Positions 46,577-59,594 of a stretch of 64,000 nt of DNA are shown in pieces; within the stretch, counting starts at the first letter, position 1, and every line of letters starts with the position of its first letter. This stretch comes from Corylus avellana (taxonomy: Eukaryota; Streptophyta; Magnoliopsida; Fagales; Betulaceae): assembly GCF_901000735.1 (NCBI RefSeq), contig NC_081547.1:27639382-27703381 (forward strand). The letters run 5' to 3'. A model generated the notes under the pieces. That model was not told the DNA's origin, searched no databases, and was given only the letters and a program-made list of their open reading frames with translations. Both the position numbers and the translations under genes were made by a program.

Positions 46577-49500
46577 CTAGCCTGCTGCTTCTTTGACATC
46601 GACAGTGATGGTATACTCCTGGTCGCAACCCAGATATGAATCGCACATGAAATAGAGTGTGTACGTCTTCTTTCCAGCTTCTGCAGGGGCAAAATCAAGC
46701 TTAACCTTTGATTTCGTTTGCAGGGAAACCCTCTTGATGGCAAGCAACTGGTTAGTTTTGGTATCACCAACAACAAGCCACCACCCTTCTTCTTTGGCCT
46801 TGGGGTACCTGGGAGCATCAACAGGTCCCACCTCTGTCCTTCCCTCAAGATCCCGCTCAAGAGCGACTTGCAGCACCATATTCCTGCCAGCCCTCACCTT
46901 GTCATTATCCAGCACTTCAAAAGTCATATCGATGTTAGGAAAACGGTTGCAAAACCTCGCAATATCTAGCAACTGTTCATCCGACATCTGCAGTAGCTCG
47001 CGCCTCTCATCATCTTGCATCTCTACCAAATCAAATACGGTCTCTATATTCTTGCCAGGGTTTTCTTGGCATCTCTTGGCCAACTCCTTTGTGAAGTGTG
47101 GAAGCTGTAGAAGCATAGAATCACGCTCCCACATGCCCTGTATCACCATTTGGCAGACTTCCATGGCAAGAAGAGCAAGGCTCAGCCAACCATTGCTCGA
47201 AATAACATCAACCATTGCCTGAAGCAATCTAGTTGCAGAAAGAAGCACCTCTCGCTGGTCTGATGATAGGTTCCCACCCACACATTGCCTCACAAAGTGG
47301 GGCTGAAGAAGTGCATTTGCTTTCACATGCGGGTCCGTGCATTTGGGATTTTCAAATGAAAATCTCTGGTGATTAATCAACCTCTGAACCACCTCTTCCT
47401 CCCCAGGTCGTATTGGAAGTTGTGCATATTCTGAAGCTGAAGCCAGGATCTCCAGAAGACCCTTCATCTTCGTTTTGGAAGTCAAAGAAGAACTGAAACG
47501 CTCTGTAGTAGTGTAACTGATGTAATAATACGATGCTATCAAGCCAAGATTCGAAGAAGAAAGGTCCGTATCATACTTGATAACAACACACCTACTTGCT
47601 TCCAAATCGCTCAATGTGCTCTCTACAAGCTCTGACAAGTGATCAGAAAGGTGTCTGTGACTAACTCCCTGAAGATTGTAATAGTTGGGATTTTGTGTGA
47701 GCCTCCTGTACATAAATGTCCATGTAAGATAATCCACAGCATTTTGCTTGTTCTCAATAATTCCAGCAACAACTTCTGCATTCAAATTATCGTGTAGAAA
47801 GTGGTGCAAATGGCTTTCAACTGGGAATGTTTCATATAAGAACTTCTTGTAGTATTCTTTACGAGGAGCATGGCAAAGAATGACACATTTCCCAGAATTA
47901 TCTAGTAAAGGTCGACTTGCATGACCCATCATTTGCAACAGATCAGTAACAGGGTAATCAGTGTGAGAATTTTCCCGACCATCATAATATTGTGTTCCCA
48001 TCACAACCACCAAGTGGGCTGATAATGACGAACCCCAACACATAGAACTGCTCATGACACAAACCTGAAGCCACCCAGCCACAATCAGCTGTGACACAAC
48101 TTCTTGATCCAAATTAGTTAAGCCCTCATGCAAAAAGCCCACTCCATGACGTAAAGTGGCTTTCAACATTTCATCATTAATTTTGTCAACGAACGGTTCG
48201 ATTTCTTCAGGGGTCTGCAATAAAAATGGCTTCTTCCCTCCTCCGTCCGCAACAGAGTAAGTCATCAGGTCCACAGCAGTGAGTCGGACATGCTTCCTTG
48301 TCGGAACAAAAACAAGAGCAGGCTTCTCATTCTTGGTATGTTGAACAATTGCGGTGTATGTTGGTTTTGTCATTGCTTGCATCCTCGCTTCAAAATTAGC
48401 TATATCCACTCCCTGAATGTGTGTTTCCAATGGCACAGGACGTACGCCAGGAGGAAAATTGAAAAGGCCATGGGAGGTAGCACCAATCCATTCCCCAAGA
48501 TCCTTTGCATTTGCAAGTGAAGTTGACAGAGCCACAATACGAATCTTGCCCTCAACTTGACTCGCAATGTATCTCATCCTGGAAACAATCACTTCCAAGA
48601 TGGGACCATCTCGACCCCCTATCAAATGGAGTTCATCAATGATGAAGAGGCTAACCTGTTGAACATGTTTCCTTTGTTTCCAACGGCGGGACAAAGCATC
48701 CCATTTCTCTGGGTATTATCTGACCTTTCTCAAGGAGTTTCAAATCGGTAGCTGTTTCCCCAGTTAATTCAACCACCCGCATTTTAAGACCACCCTTTCC
48801 AAACTTCCACTCCCAATCACGATACCGTTCCTTGGCCAGAGCTTCAAGGGGTGCAATATAGACAACACGCATGACACTCTCAGGCCCTTTTTGATGATTC
48901 CTTAAGATAGCAAACTCTGTACATATGGTCTTCCCATTCCCTGTCGATGCAGCAACTAAAACATTGTCATCTGTGTTATACAAAACAGTAAATACCTGCG
49001 TCTGAACAGGATTAAAATGGTTAAAATCCTTATATAGAGCTTCGTATGATGGATTCCTTAAGGCAGTCACAGGCAGTGGTTGCAAGTCCAATAGCTCTGT
49101 CGGTGGAGGATATTTTTCTGGCAAGATGAGATGCCTGAAAGAAACAGGTAAAACAGTTTGTGACCCAAGCCATCTATCTGACACAACACGGATGAAGTAT
49201 TGTGGTGGCAATGGTTCATAAATTGGCACTGTGAAATTCAAAGTGTGATCCTCATCAATATACTGCTTCTTCAGCATGAAATATTCACGATGAAGAATAT
49301 ATTCACCATCATTATCCTCCACAATCACCCAAAATGGTTCCACATATCCATGAACTATGTGCTCCCTCTGAAAGTCTGGCGTTATTGTCAGCTCAACCCT
49401 TAAAACAGTGTGAGTAATTGGCTGAACATGTGCTGCAAGGTTAAGTTTAGGGAATTGGTGAATGAATTTATGAAGCGTCCTTCCCATGTTTGGGATGTGA

Positions 49501-52500
49501 ATAAGCTCCCCTATTTCCTGAGATGAAAGGTCATAATACCTTTCCCAGGCCAAATCCTTCTTCTCTAACTTCATCAAAATATCATTTTGGATACCATTGA
49601 ATTGGCGAAGGGGTGTTTGGACACTCCACATCCTCCTATTAACCATTTTCAGTAAGTTCAAAGCCTTCACAGCCAATTGTGCCCATCCACGTTTCAAAAC
49701 TATCTCAAAAAGAGCTCGCAGAAGACGTCCCGCACTCTGAACACAAAGATAGAAACAAGTGAGCGAACACAGACAAAGAACTTGACCAAAGAACAAACAA
49801 AAGCAGACAATAAAATGAAATCAAAAGTAACAAAGGAAAGTAACTACTAGAGTGAGCTGAAACGTTCTGATGTGGGACAACAAGAAGTTGAGAAGAAAAG
49901 TTGGAGGGAGAAGAAGGGAAACAGTTTTTTTTTTAAAAATTCATCAAAAGCTAATTACCACAATACGAAATTATGCTTACATAGCCAAGGGATTAAACCC
50001 TAACCCTAGCCCTACTGACACTTAGGCTGACAGCCCACTAAAATAACATAACACCAACTTAAATTAACATAACACAAAGTCTGAAAAATAAAATAACATA
50101 ACAATAAAATGTAACATAATCAAAAATGCCAAAAGTAAAATCTCCAGCTCTCAAGGCTGGTCATCCTCCGATATCAGGGTCCAAACACAAGTGTAATAAC
50201 TTGCATATATTTGGTGTCCGCATCGCATGAAAAAAAGAGAAAACAAGTAAACAAGATATAAACAAACCTGAGTTATGAACACCATGTCAGATGTTACTGA
50301 AAGGCCTTCAAGCTTCAACTGTGAAATATATGCCTGCAGCAAAACATTAATCTTGGCACTAGGCTCTTCCAAGCTTTCCTTGATGGGAATAGGAACACGA
50401 TCCAAAAGCTTTGCTAGCTCCATCTTCTCATCCTGTCGCACTGTAACATATTTGAATTCTTCACTGAGTGAAAACAACCGACAAAGCTCAATATCTCCCA
50501 TAGTGGGCTTCAAATGCTCATTATACGTCAATATTGTCCCATGAGTTATATAATAGTAACTAGCAATGCGACCCAAGTCCGTGACCTGGAAATATCCACT
50601 TTTTCTATCGTACTTAACCAAATTATTTTTGTCCAATATGGTTGCAGCAGAATGTATCTGTACACAAAAAAAAAAAAAAAAAACATGAGACAACAAACCA
50701 CGGATACAAACGACAAACAATAATTTCCATAAGGGCTAAAAAAGAGACAGGAACGCCATCATAACAAAACAGTCGGATCTAAAACATATCTGGACATATA
50801 AGGATGCCTCACATACCCACATGCCACTGGTAAGATGTAGAATAGAACAAATCAACTTAGAGAACATATACTTGACCTTTCCCTAGTATAATAAGCATTA
50901 AAGATGTATATTTGTATGGAGTAATTTAGTCACACTTGTTATACTAAGCATAAAAGAAATAAGAGCATCAGGGGATAACAGCAGAGACTAGAAAAAATGA
51001 GAATGACAAAAAAAGATGCAATGTACAAAACAGCAATGAAACATAAAAACAAGACAATTTGATTCTTACCAAATCAGCCCTCCTATCCTCCAATGTTATA
51101 TCTGTCGTGAGAACATCAGGTGCTAAACCATAAAGTGTAGGATTACGCAACATGCGGACATACAAGTAAGTGTACCCAATCCAATTGGAGGCTTCTCTAG
51201 CATTCTGAACAGTTCCAAGAACAATTTCTGCATTCAATTGGTCAGCCAATTTGGACACAAACTGACTTTCAATAGGAAGCTGCTGATTCATTAGAGAAAG
51301 ATAATATTGTAGTTCACTATGACCAGTAATGATTATGCCCTCCCCATATGAATCATACTGAGGCCTCCCTGCACGACCCAGCATCTGCATAACATCCAGA
51401 GGACTTAGTTCGGTCCATGCACCCTTTTCTGGATTATAAATTTGGGTCCCTTTGATGATAACGGTGTGAGCAGGCAAATTGACACCCCAAGCAAGAGTTG
51501 CAGTAGAAACCAAAACTTGCACATGCCCATATTTAAATAGCTTCTCAACAAGCTGACGATCAGACCTTGCCAACCCAGCATGATGAATAGCGAAACCATA
51601 TGGCAGAAGGTCTTGAAGTTCATTGCTCTTGACCAGATCTATATGAGTATGGAGAATCTCACGGCTTGCACTGTCCTCTTTCAAAAATCTACCAAGAGTA
51701 TTGTTAGCAAGAGCAGTATCTCGTATGGCACGAGCTGTTTTGGCTGCTTCTTTCCTCGAGTGGACAAAAATAAGGACTTGATGCTTTCCTGCTAAAGCCA
51801 TTACCTTTTCGTAACAGACATCATTCATCAACTGGAACCTCTGCAGTGGCTTCTTTACTGTGATTCCAATATACTGTTGGGAAAGAGGTACAGGTCTGTA
51901 ACTATTGTCAAAGTAGAATAATCCTTTTTCCAGATCAACCCGTAAGAACAAAGCCACATCTTCATAGTTAGGGAGTGTAGCAGACAACCCAACCAACCGA
52001 ATATGCTCTTTTGTAATTTCAATCTGCCTAACAGTTCTAGCGACAATACTTTCAAGCACAGGTCCTCTGTTATCATGAAGAAGATGAATCTCATCAATGA
52101 TAAGAAGCTTCACAAGCTGTGTATAAGTACGATCACCTGACTTCCTGGTAATGATATCCCACTTCTCAGGAGTTGTGACAATAATTTGAGTTTCTTCAAT
52201 TTGTTGCCGAGTAAGTGACTGGTCTCCACTAAGCTCCCTGACCTTGACATCATAATACTGCAATCGATCGGACAAATTGCCGACCACTTCAGCGACAAGA
52301 GCTTTCATAGGTGCAACATATACGATCTTATAATTACTGTGATTGAATGAACCATCCGAATTCATGTTCAATGCTATTTGCTGAAGTATGGTGAGCACTG
52401 CAACATTAGTTTTCCCTGCACCAGTGGGAGCACATAAGAGGATGTTGTCAGCTTTATAAAGGGCAGTCTCATAGACTCTACTCTGTACCCTGTTCAACTC

Positions 52501-54009
52501 CTTCATTCCTTTGAAAGCTGGTTGTGCCCATTCTGGCATGTCATATATTTTTATAAGTTTATCATTTGGATCAAGTGGTTTTGGCTTCAATGCGGGCACG
52601 TGAATTTCTTCGTATCCCTTGCTAGAATGCCTGTAAGACCCATCAGGAAGCTCAATCTTTTTTGCCGCCACCAAAGGACCACCTTGTTCAAAAGCAATAC
52701 TGTCAAGATCAAGCAACTGGCGCTGGCCCCAACCACTCTCTGCATCCCTATCAACAAGCCCTCTACTACCTCCGTCCCCGTCTCCACTGCTCTCATCCTT
52801 CAATCGGCAAGCCTCTTCTCGAATACTCTTCTCCAAGTTCTTTTGCCTTTCTTTTGCACTAGCCCTTGTGGCATGCAACTGATCAACAATTGCCACCAAT
52901 TCCGGACCCAAACCCAGCATCTCCTCCTCGATCTTCTTCTTCTGTTCATCGTCTCCAGCCCTTGACAACTGGGTACACCACACAATCTTCAGTCGATTCT
53001 TCAATAGAAACTTAATAAGATTAAACTTATCAAATTGGAGAAGCACCAATAGCTTCGACTCCACTTCCCTGCCATTACCTTCAGCAAGTATCTTAAGGAC
53101 CTCTTCTGCAAGATTCTGGCACTGTTGCGGATCAATCTGCTTTTCAAATGCTTCAGAGATCTTCCCCTGAAGCCAATAAGCACCAATGCTCAGAGCATTA
53201 AGGCATGAACTCTCATTTTCTTCGCGCATATCATCGTCATCATCAATCCCAACCCCCATTTGCATAGCCCCAGCACCATTGGCTTCCACCACATCATCGT
53301 CCTCCTCTTCATCCTCCTGGACCATATCAAGATCACTCTCCTCATTCTCCTCAAAATCGACTGACACGCCCACATCGTCCTCAAGAGCATCATCACCATT
53401 GGCAGCAGCAGGTCCAGCTGCATCACCTCCATCTTGATAGTCCGTGATAAGCCTCCCAATCGAAACCAACTGATCAAAAAAAGGGTTGGGAATCGGATTC
53501 AGTAACTTCTCAATCTCTTTCTTCTTGTCGGAATTCTTAATTGTCTCATTCTTAAGGACGGCAAGGATCTCATCAGCGGCACCACTGACAATATTGAGAG
53601 GCTGGCCACCCAACTGTTGTTGAATGACACTCAGCATAGCCTCATACGCAGCCCTCGACTCGTTTGTCTTCGGCTGGTATACACCTTCTTCGGAAGAAGT
53701 CAAGACGCTCTCTTCTTGAAGGCGGCGCCGCTTGCTCTGGCGGCCAGGTTGGGGTTCGGCAAGCGGGTCGCGTTCCTTCTTCCTCTTGGCTTTCTGAAGC
53801 TTCTCGTCCAGTTCAGGGGGTTTCCCACGGTCGGCCCTATTGCCGAAGCTCTTGGTGTCGATCTTGCCCCAAAGGGACTCGGGCTCGCCAGTTGGCTCGT
53901 GGGTGTCCCGTGGGCGAGAGTCGGTGGTCAGGACCAGACTGGAGTTGGCTCGATACTCGTACTGCTTGTGTCTGGCATGCGCTTCCGCACCACCGCCCAG
54001 ATGCGCCAT
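46577..54009 (-). CDS. BRR2: BRR2 spliceosomal DExH helicase, frameshifted in the C-terminal cassette
   Basis: BRR2 is the U5 snRNP ATPase that unwinds U4/U6 during spliceosome activation. Three coding exons are seen: 51070-54009 (980 codons), 50268-50657 (130 codons) and 46577-49736. Exon junctions (RRADL-IHSAAT, VFITQ-SAGRL) match Arabidopsis BRR2A (2171 residues). The start at 54009 gives [20 protein letters not shown]. Acidic segment: about 216-265. The N-terminal cassette is intact: APTGAGKT (K533), DEIH (639-642), SATLP (676-680), GRAGRP (878-883). The C-terminal cassette has AASTGNGKT and DELH and is followed by Sec63 units. Between the [11 protein letters not shown] and EKWDAL blocks (around 48711-48718) 22 bases replace the 30 expected, an 8-base loss. 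The frame then stops at 48651 after about 1471 residues. All remaining codons to 46577 are open in the other frame and keep homology, so the full length would be about 2165. This may be a recent null or truncating allele, a young pseudogene, or a sequence error. Confidence 0.92.
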
Positions 54010-54906
54010 TTCGATTAGGATCACTCGCCCTCTCAATTCCAAATCTCAGAAAACCCCTGCTTCAAATTTAAATTCAAATTCAGAACAACTCAAGTGTCTC
54101 AGCCTCTAAATGGTCAATAAACCCTAGATTCTTGAAGAACAATAACTTGATACATAAACCCTAAACGCATGTAATCAGCTGATAAAAGGAGAGGAAACAC
54201 TTTAACCTTACTACTATTGTTGGGGTTATCCGCGAGAGGCCTTCTTCCTCTTCGGCCATCATATATTTGGGAAAGAGTGATGCCCAAGCTATTGACGCGA
54301 CTGAAATTACAATTTTCAACTTCAGACTGCGCCATGAACAGTGAAGGTGAAGTAAACTAAAGACAGCTACAATTGGACCCTTCCCTCAGTTCCCTGCCGA
54401 CTCTGGTCTATCGCTTGCCATAGCCATGGACTTAGCTTATACTATTATCAACGGTCTAGCTTACAACCTGTAGAAAAAAGAACCGCGCATCTCCTCTGAC
54501 AAAATCAACGGTCTAGTTATACTATTATGTTTAAGCAAAACGCTGTCGTGGAGGGCGTGAGGCAAACGTTGGATCATCAGGTTTATCAAATATTTATGAA
54601 TGTTTTTGTGATATGTACCATTACTCGTTGAGCTAATTAACACCTAAATATTCTAATTAATTCATGATACACCATATATTATCATGTTCATAAATCATAA
54701 AGATTAACAAATAAATGTTACTCTTCACACATGCTAATATATGTGACGTATTTTAAATGGTTTTTCTTTTGTTTTTAAGTAATTAACATGATAAGTCTCT
54801 TAAATGAGTATGAATAGTAGTATTACTCAAATATTAGAAGCATTCCCAACCATTCCTTAATTGTTTATATACTTTTTCTTTAAATATATATATATATATA
54901 GTTCGA
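54010..54906. other. BRR2 5' leader and intergenic DNA
   Basis: The likely BRR2 leader extends over the first few hundred bases; a possible donor (aag-gttaaagtg) near 54205 suggests a leader intron, but its acceptor is unclear. From about 54430 the DNA is AT-rich without a recognised gene. Confidence 0.45.
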
Positions 54907-55136
54907 CAAAGTTTTTTTCTTTAAATTGGGTGAGAAAAATTCTACTAAACTTGCATATATTTGTCGTGAGAGCACATGATTCTTATATGTATTTTTAAGA
55001 TGATTAAAAAAGCATGTAAAACTTGTTATTAGTTAAAATGCATGTGAGAGTCAAGTGCTCTAAAGACGTATATTAATTTAATAATTAAACTAGATTATAA
55101 AAATTTTCTCTAACCCAATTTAAAAGAAAACTACTC
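54907..55136. mobile_element. Putative MITE with acaaagtttt termini
   Basis: The left end (acaaagtttttttctttaaa, then ttgggtgagaaaaatt) and the reverse-complemented right end (agtagttttcttttaaattg, then ggttagagaaaatt) are inverted copies. Similar ttaaattgggttagaga blocks occur at 59515-59560, 60118-60160 and 60495-60530, so the family is dispersed. Confidence 0.55.
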
Positions 55137-55270
55137 TGCCATATACGTACACTATACTAACACTCTATATACACATTATAAATAGGTTTTATCACATACA
55201 ATATGTACTGAGTTACTACAATATATGATGTAGACTTATTACTTATTAGGCATTATAAGATATATATTAA

Positions 55271-55508
55271 GGGCACGTTTGAAATTGCGTTTGAGAGGTT
55301 TAAAAGTATTTTAATTAATACTTAAAATTCCGTTTGAAAAAAAAAAAGTATTCATTTGGTAAAAACATTAAAAGCGCTTTTAAGGGTCCAAAAAGTCTAA
55401 AAATGACAAAAACGCACTTTTGACAAAAACTTAAAAATGAAGTTTTTACCCAAAAGCTATTTTTGACTTAAAAGATCCATTTTTCAAATGCAATTTCAAA
55501 CAGGCTCT
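55271..55508. mobile_element. MITE related to 34362-34559
   Basis: The inverted ends are gggcacgtttgaaattgcgt and, in reverse complement from the right, agagcctgtttgaaattgca. Shared internal blocks with the 34 kb copy include acttttgacaaaaacttaaa. The sequence repeated beyond the gap begins inside this element, at the position equivalent to 55426. Confidence 0.7.
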
Positions 55509-55833
55509 AAGAGTAGTGTAGGCCTCTAAGTTGAGCAATTAGTCTCTTGTGTTTTTCTCAAGGTTAATTGCTTCCACTATTTTACCTATTTTATTTTACC
55601 GTTTATATATATATATAATACAAACCCCATCCAGGACCAGACATTAACGGTTGCAACGTGACCATGCAAACATTAATTAGTCGACCTCGTACACTATTTA
55701 AACAATTACAGAAACAATAATCCACCCCCCATCCATTTACAGAATCAACGCAAATACAAAAAGGACAAAAAAAAAAGAAAAAAAAAAAGCAAATGGAGAA
55801 ATCAATCTCATATATATCCTGATATATATTGTC

Positions 55834-56873
55834 TTAGTGAATAAATGGCTTGAAATTTGTCACCAGCTTCTTAATTTGATCAAGAAAGGAAGTATAAGAT
55901 ACAATCCCATCATTTCCAGCCAGCACCCTGTACTTGTCCTTCCTTGTAAAGTTCGTGCACTCGAACCCTAGCGTAGCAGCCAAGATTCTTTGCACGTAAT
56001 TTGCAACATCATGCGGACTTTTCCCAGACGAACACGTGGCTTCTGCCGGTAACTGGTTCAAGAAAGTTACCTCGTACACTGGCCTCGGGTTCATGAAGAA
56101 GAAAATGGGGTCCAGCCCTTTCCAGCCCCTAGCCGTCGTTGCATGGAAGAACCCAACACGGTAATTCATGGCCACCGGAACAATCCGATCCGTTAGCTCA
56201 GCAAACAGCCCGCTGAACCTCAAAAGGAAGGGTTCCCGGCATGTTGTTCCTTCCGGGCAAACCGCCAGGTCTCCGATGGATAATTCTCGCTTGATTTTTT
56301 CCGCGTCGACTTCACGGATTCTGGTTAGCCTAACGGTAGGAATTGGCGATAAGATCTCTGAGAATCGAGAGATGGAGTACGTCACGGCTGGGATTTTTCG
56401 TCCGAGTACGGTGGAGAGGACGACGGGGTCCATTAGGGTCCGGTGAGTGCACACAAATAGTACTCCCGTGTTGGCACCGGATGCCGGCGAGGGTGGTTTG
56501 CCTTTGACGATAACCTTGCTGCCGAACAGTCGTGACATGTAGGGAATAGCACTAATTGGTAGCACCATGCCCATAACAATGCGGATTATTGCAAGTAAGA
56601 TGCCTAAGGGCATCCATAGGAGGATTAAGAGGGCGGTGGATGGTGTTGGGCGCTTCACTAGGCGGCCATCGTGGAAGATCACCGGGAGCGGGCGGAGGAC
56701 TTGGTGGTTATACTTTTGGTCGGCCATGAATGGTGGCTGCATTTGTTCCTGCATGTATACAAATTAATTAACCACCGTCACATATATAATTGTTTTATTA
56801 ATTAAGGTGATAATTTCTAAAAATCTCTCTTATGTTATTTTTATGTCCCTCTAAAAATAAAATTGTTCATTGC

Positions 56874-56912
<39 letters not shown>

Positions 56913-57474
56913 TTACCTTGCATAGCGATAAGAATGAAGAACCAGGCCTTGCTAAGCCTAAACGTGGTGGTTCATCTACAAACAACTTTGCCACCCGATC
57001 GGATAGAGGACGAATATCATCGTTGACGAACCCCGTTGCGTACCCAAAACGGTTCACAACAAGTTCGCTTCCGACAACCTCGTCAGCTCGCAAATGATAC
57101 TTCACAAACCTCTCAACCATAATCCTCGGCGTCTTAGTCACCACAACTCTTTTGTCATAGAAGCTAAACACCTTCCATGCCTCCATATCAATATCATCCA
57201 TGTAAAACTTTGGCAAAACAGCCCTCGCCACCGATCTGATCTCGGATTCACGAACGCCTGCGACAGCAACAAAGATCATGAACTTCAGCCCGGCGTCTCC
57301 CATCCCCATCATTTCCAGCAAGCGAATCACCGGCCATAACATCAGCAACACTGCAAACCTAAACAAACCCGAGGCCTCGAATGCCACCAACAAGAAGTAG
57401 GAGTAAGCGTCGGGGTCCTTCAGAAGCGATCCTTCGAGCTCGGCAACAACCGACTCCACTGGGCTTTTTGTCAT
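55834..57474 (-). CDS. GPAT5: Glycerol-3-phosphate sn-2 acyltransferase, GPAT5 type
   Basis: Two coding exons (56917-57474 and 55834-56748) give 490 residues, joined at FLSLCK-EQMQPPF. The enzyme family transfers acyl groups from acyl-CoA to glycerol 3-phosphate in the endoplasmic reticulum; GPAT5 supplies suberin of roots and seed coats. The C-terminal acyltransferase domain has the HRTLMD block (H288, D293), the [15 protein letters not shown] block (about 351-365) and IVPVAMN. It matches Arabidopsis GPAT5 closely along its whole length. The N-terminal phosphatase-like domain has ELEGSLL where active members have a DXDX(T/V) motif, so it should be inactive and the product should be lysophosphatidic acid. 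Hydrophobic stretches precede the catalytic block ([18 protein letters not shown]). I start at the ATG at 57474; the frame extends 12 codons upstream to 57510 but has no ATG there. The intron is 168 bases and starts beside a TA microsatellite (about 56877-56906). Confidence 0.95.
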
Positions 57475-57590
57475 TTCCCCTTCTGGGTTTCCTAGTATTT
57501 TCCGTTTCAAGGTTCTTGGATGAGGGTGACAATGGTTTTTATGCTTATAAGAAGTGGGAATTGGGCAGTTTATCAGTTTACAACTACTTC

Positions 57591-57598
57591 TTTATATA
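57591..57598 (-). promoter_or_regulatory. TATA box of the GPAT5-type gene
   Basis: On the minus strand this reads TATATAAA, 117-124 bases upstream of the ATG at 57474, a normal spacing for a short 5' leader of roughly 90 bases. Confidence 0.55.
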
Positions 57599-57599
57599 C

Positions 57600-58170
57600 T
57601 TTTTTAGAATTTATTCTCTCTCTTTCTCTGTGGGTGGATATATGGGTAAAGACTAAAGGATTATACGCCACGTTTTTTATACACAGAGATCGATTACTTA
57701 ACTCCAACAACTTTGTATTAAGGCCTACGTGTACACCTAAACCTAAAATAGCGTCTGAGTTGGGCCAGCCGTAGGTGAAGTTAGTCAACTGCATGTACAT
57801 ATATACCCACGTTGTTGCATATGGGAAGCTATCAGAAATTTCTGGGTGATTAATTCTGTGTCTCGTTCTCTGATTTACTCTCTACAAGTTAAGAGTAATG
57901 CTACTTTTTTAAAGTATTTATCACATTTATTTTACACCAATTTATGTAACATGTGACAACTCAAATGCTCGAGTTTACTCTTGCCATAATGCAATGTATA
58001 ATCCTATGAGTGGGCTAGCTAGCTAAGTGTATGAAATTTCTCTTCGTTATTCAAAGAATAAAAGAAAAAGGAAACAACAAAAACCTCAAGGTTATGCTTT
58101 GGTTGTTTTGTTGGTTCTAGACTTGCTATGTTCCCTAGTTTGATCCAATAGAATCTCTTGCTTTTTTCAG

Positions 58171-58201
<31 letters not shown>

Positions 58202-59585
58202 AAAAAATGAGATAGTCCCCTCTATAATATCTTGGGATGGATTAATTGAGATGATAGTGTATGAATATGTATGTAATCTCATATTGTTTTGTGTATTGAT
58301 GCAATTTTTTTTTAAAATACCTAATTCATGTAACTCATTCTAAGTTATGTTAGTTAGACATTAATATGTACACCAATTTGCATAAATTGATATATTGATT
58401 TGAAAATCCATGATGAACCTATACTTAATTAGGATTTAAGTTTGTATCAAATTGATATCGATCTATGGTACGAAAGTTGCCCTAAAGCTCCTTATGGTAC
58501 GAAATCTACCAAATTGATTATTCTGTACGTGTGCTCTTTTATTTGGATCCAAAGTGAAAAAGACCACTCTTTGTAACCCCTTTGACCCTTTCCTTATTTG
58601 AAAAAAACATAAAAAATAAAATAAAATAAAAATTCAGCCTCTATGAGGGGAGACTAGGTCGGCTGCCCACCAAATGAAGGATGGTTGGCATTTCGATGGT
58701 TAGCCCTCCTTAATTTCTCAAACATGAATCAAATGAAATTTTAAATTATTAAACAATCAAATGCAACCAAATCTATCTCATCGATCCAACCCAATTTAAT
58801 TGAACAAACTCAATTAGTCTTAGCTACCCAATTCAAATTGCCTTGTATCTTTAATTTGCTGACATTTCCAGAAGTCACCAGCAAGAAAGTTTTCATTTAG
58901 TCATGCCTACTTGATCAATTAATCCAACTAGCTTAAGGCCAAAATTAAAATGAAGAAAGATTCAAATTGCCATGTTTGAGTCTAATCGTGATCAATCTAA
59001 ACCAACATATATATATAATTTTCTGTCACATTATTTCAAAGTAGGTTGGAATATTGATCATTTTGGTACATATATAAAATCGATTTGGCAATATATAGTA
59101 TATATGAAGCTCCAAGATGGGTGTCATGCATGGGAAGCTTGCAAGTGGGAGCATGAAAGTAGGTTAGAAACTTATTTGCTTCCCCCGGCCGGTCGGTTGA
59201 CCAACCTCTCTGTAAAAACACTTGTTTTCTTCAACTCTATTAATATGCTGCGCATGCCTTGCTTTGTCAGCCAAACACACCATTTTTTTTTCTCCCTAGG
59301 TTAGGTAAGGTTGGTTTGAATATTAAAACGTTTTTAATGCGCTGTGTTCACACTTCTTGGCAATCAACTTCGGCTGGAAGTGATGTATATTTCTTAGGCC
59401 TACTCTAATGAGTGTCAAGACAATCTAACATGTTTGGGTTTCTCAAAAATTAATGTTTGTGTTCCTAGGTTAGTAGAACGATAATAAATGACTGTTAAGA
59501 GTATTAAATAAATAGCAAAGTTTTCATCCAAATTGGGTTAGAAGAACTTCTTTTAACCTCGTCTATAAAAATGACATATGTTAGT
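57600..59585. other. GPAT5-type promoter region and intergenic DNA
   Basis: Upstream DNA of the acyltransferase gene, then AT-rich sequence. A poly(T) run lies at about 58170-58197. A weak GGTGG-type core (gtcggctgcccacc) lies at about 58650-58700. The open frame 58972-59304 (plus) has no recognisable domain and I do not call it a gene. Confidence 0.45.
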
Positions 59586-59594
59586 TTTTTTTAA

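Noticed and set aside
46659..47222. Plus-strand open frame of 187 codons
   Set aside because: Antisense to the conserved C-terminal region of BRR2, with no recognisable domain.
53186..54109. Plus-strand open frames up to 135 codons
   Set aside because: Antisense shadows of BRR2 exon 1; the minus strand encodes a conserved protein with correct exon joins.
57475..57510. Twelve-codon N-terminal extension of the GPAT5-type protein
   Set aside because: The upstream end of this open frame is TTG, not ATG; the first ATG is at 57474 and fits the family start.
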